From: Entamoeba invadens IP1
Lineage: Eukaryota > Evosea > Mastigamoebida > Endamoebidae
Length of the DNA: 61,829 nucleotides
Assembly (NCBI RefSeq): GCF_000330505.1
Contig: NW_004191842.1
Span: 58,567 to 120,395 of the forward strand
Direction: 5' to 3'
In this document: in pieces, positions 58,999 to 61,829 of the stretch
Layout: each line of letters begins with the position of its first letter
Numbering within the stretch: the first letter of the stretch is position 1
Notes under the pieces: generated by a model
What the model saw: only the letters and a program-made list of their open reading frames with translations
What the model was told of the DNA's origin: nothing
Databases searched by the model: none
Made by a program: the position numbers and the translations under genes

Positions 58999-59216
58999 CA
59001 GTTGGTCCATTCAACCTTCTCCCAGCAAATTAACCTTTGCCAAAAAAAAACCAATTATTTTCTATTATTATATTAAAATAATAAACTATACTTATATATA
59101 AGTCATTTTTCTCAAATATTTGTTTTTTTGGTAAAAACCCGTGTTTTTAAAGAAAAATACAGGAATTTCTTTGGGATAAAGTACATTTCCTGGGCTAAGG
59201 TTCATTTTCCCTACTG
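58999..59216. mobile_element. 218-bp TA-flanked MITE
   Basis: Imperfect inverted ends of about 45 bp: CAGTTGGTCCATTCAACCTT at 58999 versus CAGTAGGGAAAATGAACCTT read inward from 59216. The match continues (CCCAG.AAAT..ACTTT..CC). TA is present at 58997-58998 and 59217-59218. There is no coding capacity. The divergent ends indicate an old copy. It is Tc1/mariner-like by target site. Confidence 0.72.
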
Positions 59217-59484
59217 TAAATAATGATTGTCAAACACTAAAAGCCAAATTAACAAGTATAACAATATTCATAAAAAAATAATTATAATAGATAAATTAAA
59301 TTATAGCCAAAGTAAATTCATTTCAATAATTACAGATGGGGTGCCAATGTGAATTGCAAAAACATTGGTGATATTAATATGGTTAAATAATAAATAATGT
59401 GTTATTGTAGTATTGGATGGATCAAACGAGGATATTGCCGAATGCAATTTGAAAAAAATAAAATATTAAAAAATCAAATGATGT
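59217..59484. other. Intergenic, TMK 3' flank
   Basis: Short AT-rich stretch after the stop codon of the last TMK. No feature was recognised. Confidence 0.35.
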
Positions 59485-61829
59485 TTAATTAATCTTTAAC
59501 TTCTTGACAATTACATCAATGAATGGTCTGTCTTCTGGTTTTTGGCTCCAGCATCTTTGTATCAATTCAAATTGACCTTCACTCATATTTTCATTTTTCT
59601 CAAGTCGTTTACCCGATATCACAAACTCCGCAATTTTCCATGGGAACTTGAACATGTTTTTATCGTACGCATCTCCCCACTTCAACGTTTCATACATAGT
59701 TACTCCAAACGAATAAATATCGGCACTCTTCTTGTACTTTTCTTTTTTCAACACTTCGGGAGCCATATAAACTGGTGTTCCAACACCTTTGGTGAATGTC
59801 ATGTTAGTCATCATTAAATTGATATTTCTTGCACTCCCAAAATCAGTCAATTTTGCATTCACTTTGGTATCCAAATCGAGTGAAAACACTAGCAAATTGT
59901 CTGGTTTGATGTCTCTGTGAACAACACCATTTGTGTGTAAATAAAGCAACCCATTCGCCATATCTTTCATGAATTTAATTTTAATTTCTTTCTGTATTGT
60001 AGTTTCTATTCTGTTTTTTATTAAGTCGTTTAAACTTCCGTATTGAGCAAATTCGGTAACTATACATATCTTGTTTGGTATAAAAACGGCGCCATAGAAG
60101 TGGACCAAATAGTCACATCTGAATTTGTCTAACATTAACACTTCTTTTTCAAATTCTGTGATTTTAATTTCATCATCACACCCCTCTTTCATTTTCTTAA
60201 TTGCAACTTTGTATCCTCTGAATTCACCTAAATACACAATTCCAAACGATCCTTCACCAAGTCGTTTTTCTTCCTGTAACTCATGGTAATCAAGATGTGT
60301 TGTCATTTGGGTTTTTGCACTTATTTGAATTTGTTGGATCATTTGTAAACCTTTTTGAATATCAAGACCGACACATGTGATTTTATCATCGATGTTGCAC
60401 GAACAAATAGGTGTCAAAAACATTTCAAATTCACATGCTTCTCCACTTTGTAAATTCACCAAACTTGGCTCCGTTTTGATGTTGTAATTTTCACATCCGT
60501 TTAAAACACTAAACTGAATTTTAATTGAATTTTTTGACTTGTTTCCAACACACAACAACTCACGTGTTTCTTTACCAACTGGAATATCACCGTTTTCATT
60601 GTCGTCAACAGCAAAAACAAGCGTCTTCTTGTTGGAAACAAGCCATTCGTTCATATCATAAAACGCAACATTTGATCGCTTCATTTTGAATACACAAATA
60701 TTCTGCATCTTCTTTTTGGTTCCAAAGTGGATGTACAAGTAGTATAATGTCAATAATAACATGGTACCTATAATAATAACTATTACTACAAAAGTGACTG
60801 ATAGACTTGTTATTAAAACTGTGTTTGGCATGTCTTCACATGATTTTCTATCATCACTGAGTTGTTTACCTTTGCTACACTTGGAACATTCATTATTAAA
60901 CGCTGTAATACAATACTTGATTTGAGTGTAATATACACATTTTTTGTTGACATATATATTGTCTTTTTTGCATGCATTGCATGACAATTGGTCAATACAC
61001 TCTGAACAATTTTCAATACATGTTTTGCACCGAGATATATAGGGGTCCAAGTAATACCCCTCTTCACATCGCTCACAACCGAATTGCGTCTTATCTGAAC
61101 AACCGACAAGGCTTGTATAACTTTGACAAAGTAATTGTTCTGAAGGAATCAAGAAATAATTTGATTTACATGTAATACACGAAATTTTATCTTTACACAC
61201 CGCACACGTGGAGTCACAAGCAACACAATCACTTTGTTCTCTGTAATACCCCTCTTTGCAAAGTGCACACCCAACCATATTTGGCATTTCTTTTTTGCAC
61301 TTTTTAAAAAAGTCTTTTGTGAGTTCACAATTATTGTCTTTATTCAAAAATTCCAATTCATCTTTACATGATAAACAATATGTTGAATTGTAACATTTAG
61401 TACATTTGTTTTCGCATTTAAGACACGTTTTGTTGCTTAAATAATAACCATATAAACATGAAATACACCCTTTGGTCGATTTAATTCGACAACCATCCTC
61501 ATCTATGTTTTTTTGAAAAAGTTTGGAATTAATGTTTTCACAATTATTATGTGCTAAAAACGTGTTCATAATACATTCATTAATATCAATTGTATTAAAA
61601 ATGAAGGACTTTGTTGCGTGTTTGATGCTATTGCCAATTTTTTCGCAGTAATTTATATCAGCCACATTTTCATCAACTCTTATATACAATGGCAAACACT
61701 TTAAACATTTATTTGCAAAGATTATTTCGCAATTTAAAAATTCTTTTGTTTTGCATTCATTGCTAGTCGTCAATAGATATCCTTTTGAACAGACAACACA
61801 TTGGAGATCGATACATTTATAACAATTTT
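59485..61829 (-). CDS. Transmembrane receptor kinase (TMK), partial at window edge
   Basis: The open frame runs from the right window edge (KCIDLQCVVCSKGYL) to TAA at 59485; the start lies outside. The visible part is the cysteine-repeat ectodomain down to about 60840, a membrane helix at about 60830-60735 (VTFVVIVIIIGTMLLLTLYY), a basic juxtamembrane stretch, the linker domain with ACEFEMFLTPIC, and a full kinase: LGEGSFGIVYLG, VAIKKMK, HRDIKPDN, DFGSARN, YMAPEVLKKEKY, FKFPWKIAEF and a complete C-lobe (IQRCWSQKPEDRP). All catalytic residues are present and no break is visible, so the gene is probably functional. It is a surface receptor with a TKL-type kinase; its ligand is unknown. Confidence 0.92.
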   Translation of the reverse strand, partial: NCYKCIDLQCVVCSKGYLLTTSNECKTKEFLNCEIIFANKCLKCLPLYIRVDENVADINYCEKIGNSIKHATKSFIFNTIDINECIMNTFLAHNNCENINSKLFQKNIDEDGCRIKSTKGCISCLYGYYLSNKTCLKCENKCTKCYNSTYCLSCKDELEFLNKDNNCELTKDFFKKCKKEMPNMVGCALCKEGYYREQSDCVACDSTCAVCKDKISCITCKSNYFLIPSEQLLCQSYTSLVGCSDKTQFGCERCEEGYYLDPYISRCKTCIENCSECIDQLSCNACKKDNIYVNKKCVYYTQIKYCITAFNNECSKCSKGKQLSDDRKSCEDMPNTVLITSLSVTFVVIVIIIGTMLLLTLYYLYIHFGTKKKMQNICVFKMKRSNVAFYDMNEWLVSNKKTLVFAVDDNENGDIPVGKETRELLCVGNKSKNSIKIQFSVLNGCENYNIKTEPSLVNLQSGEACEFEMFLTPICSCNIDDKITCVGLDIQKGLQMIQQIQISAKTQMTTHLDYHELQEEKRLGEGSFGIVYLGEFRGYKVAIKKMKEGCDDEIKITEFEKEVLMLDKFRCDYLVHFYGAVFIPNKICIVTEFAQYGSLNDLIKNRIETTIQKEIKIKFMKDMANGLLYLHTNGVVHRDIKPDNLLVFSLDLDTKVNAKLTDFGSARNINLMMTNMTFTKGVGTPVYMAPEVLKKEKYKKSADIYSFGVTMYETLKWGDAYDKNMFKFPWKIAEFVISGKRLEKNENMSEGQFELIQRCWSQKPEDRPFIDVIVKKLKIN

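Noticed and set aside
1..61829. TGA read as Trp in this organism
   Set aside because: Intact genes here use TGG for Trp in conserved kinase motifs, and the broken genes also contain TAA and TAG, so pseudogene decay explains the stops better.

Overview
The window is very AT-rich eukaryotic DNA, and its gene families point to Entamoeba. These are large transmembrane kinases (TMKs) with a CxxC-repeat ectodomain, one membrane helix and a TKL-type kinase; BspA-like leucine-rich-repeat proteins; short GTTTGT...AG introns; and many DNA transposons (Mutator-like/MULE, pogo-like, TA-flanked and hAT-like elements). The transposon density suggests a reptile-type species such as E. invadens, but that species call is inference. 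Three 100-N blocks (18496-18595, 30176-30275, 49057-49156) are assembly gaps.

Layout. 1-6.5 kb: a truncated TMK fragment, a 994-bp inverted-repeat element, and a TMK broken by two frameshifts plus a 173-bp MITE. 7.5-9.0 kb: a secreted, probably GPI-anchored cysteine-containing protein. 9.9-10.3 kb: a small protein joining an F-box-like leader to a ubiquitin-like domain. 11.4-12.8 kb: a four-exon Ras/Rab-like GTPase relic. 13.5-14.2, 19.8-21.5 and 22.3-22.7 kb: pogo/Tigger-type transposase relics. 14.8-16.5 kb: a BspA-like LRR protein with the same leader. 17.0-19.4 kb: a third leader protein with a propeller-like C-terminal half, broken by a gap and a frameshift. 23.9-25.8 kb: a 1.87-kb TA-flanked element with 52-bp terminal inverted repeats. 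26.6-30.2 kb: a MULE with about 143-bp terminal repeats nested inside a second MULE. 31.0-40.4 kb: two tail-to-tail TMKs, one intact and one cut short by TGA. 41.5-42.1 kb: a two-exon fragment, possibly dynamin-like. 43.3-49.4 kb: two decayed FLYWCH-type MULEs. 49.5-50.3 kb: a PP2A-family phosphatase that has lost most catalytic residues. 51.2-56.2 kb: a heavily broken TMK. 56.8-59.2 kb: two TA-flanked elements and an unrecognised gene with an in-frame TGA. 59.5 kb to the edge: a TMK with an intact kinase, cut by the window end.

How it fits together. The TMKs are probable surface receptors that pass extracellular binding to a cytoplasmic TKL kinase. The window holds six in all states, from intact (31056-35843) to scrap (1-816), so it shows a receptor family multiplying and decaying next to active transposons. 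The three leader proteins (leader plus LRR, plus ubiquitin-like, plus propeller) look like an F-box-like adaptor family. No CRISPR arrays, rRNA or tRNA genes were seen. I found no clearly new multi-gene system. The strongest items are the frame-restoring MITE insertion, the nested MULE, the pseudophosphatase and the shared leader module.
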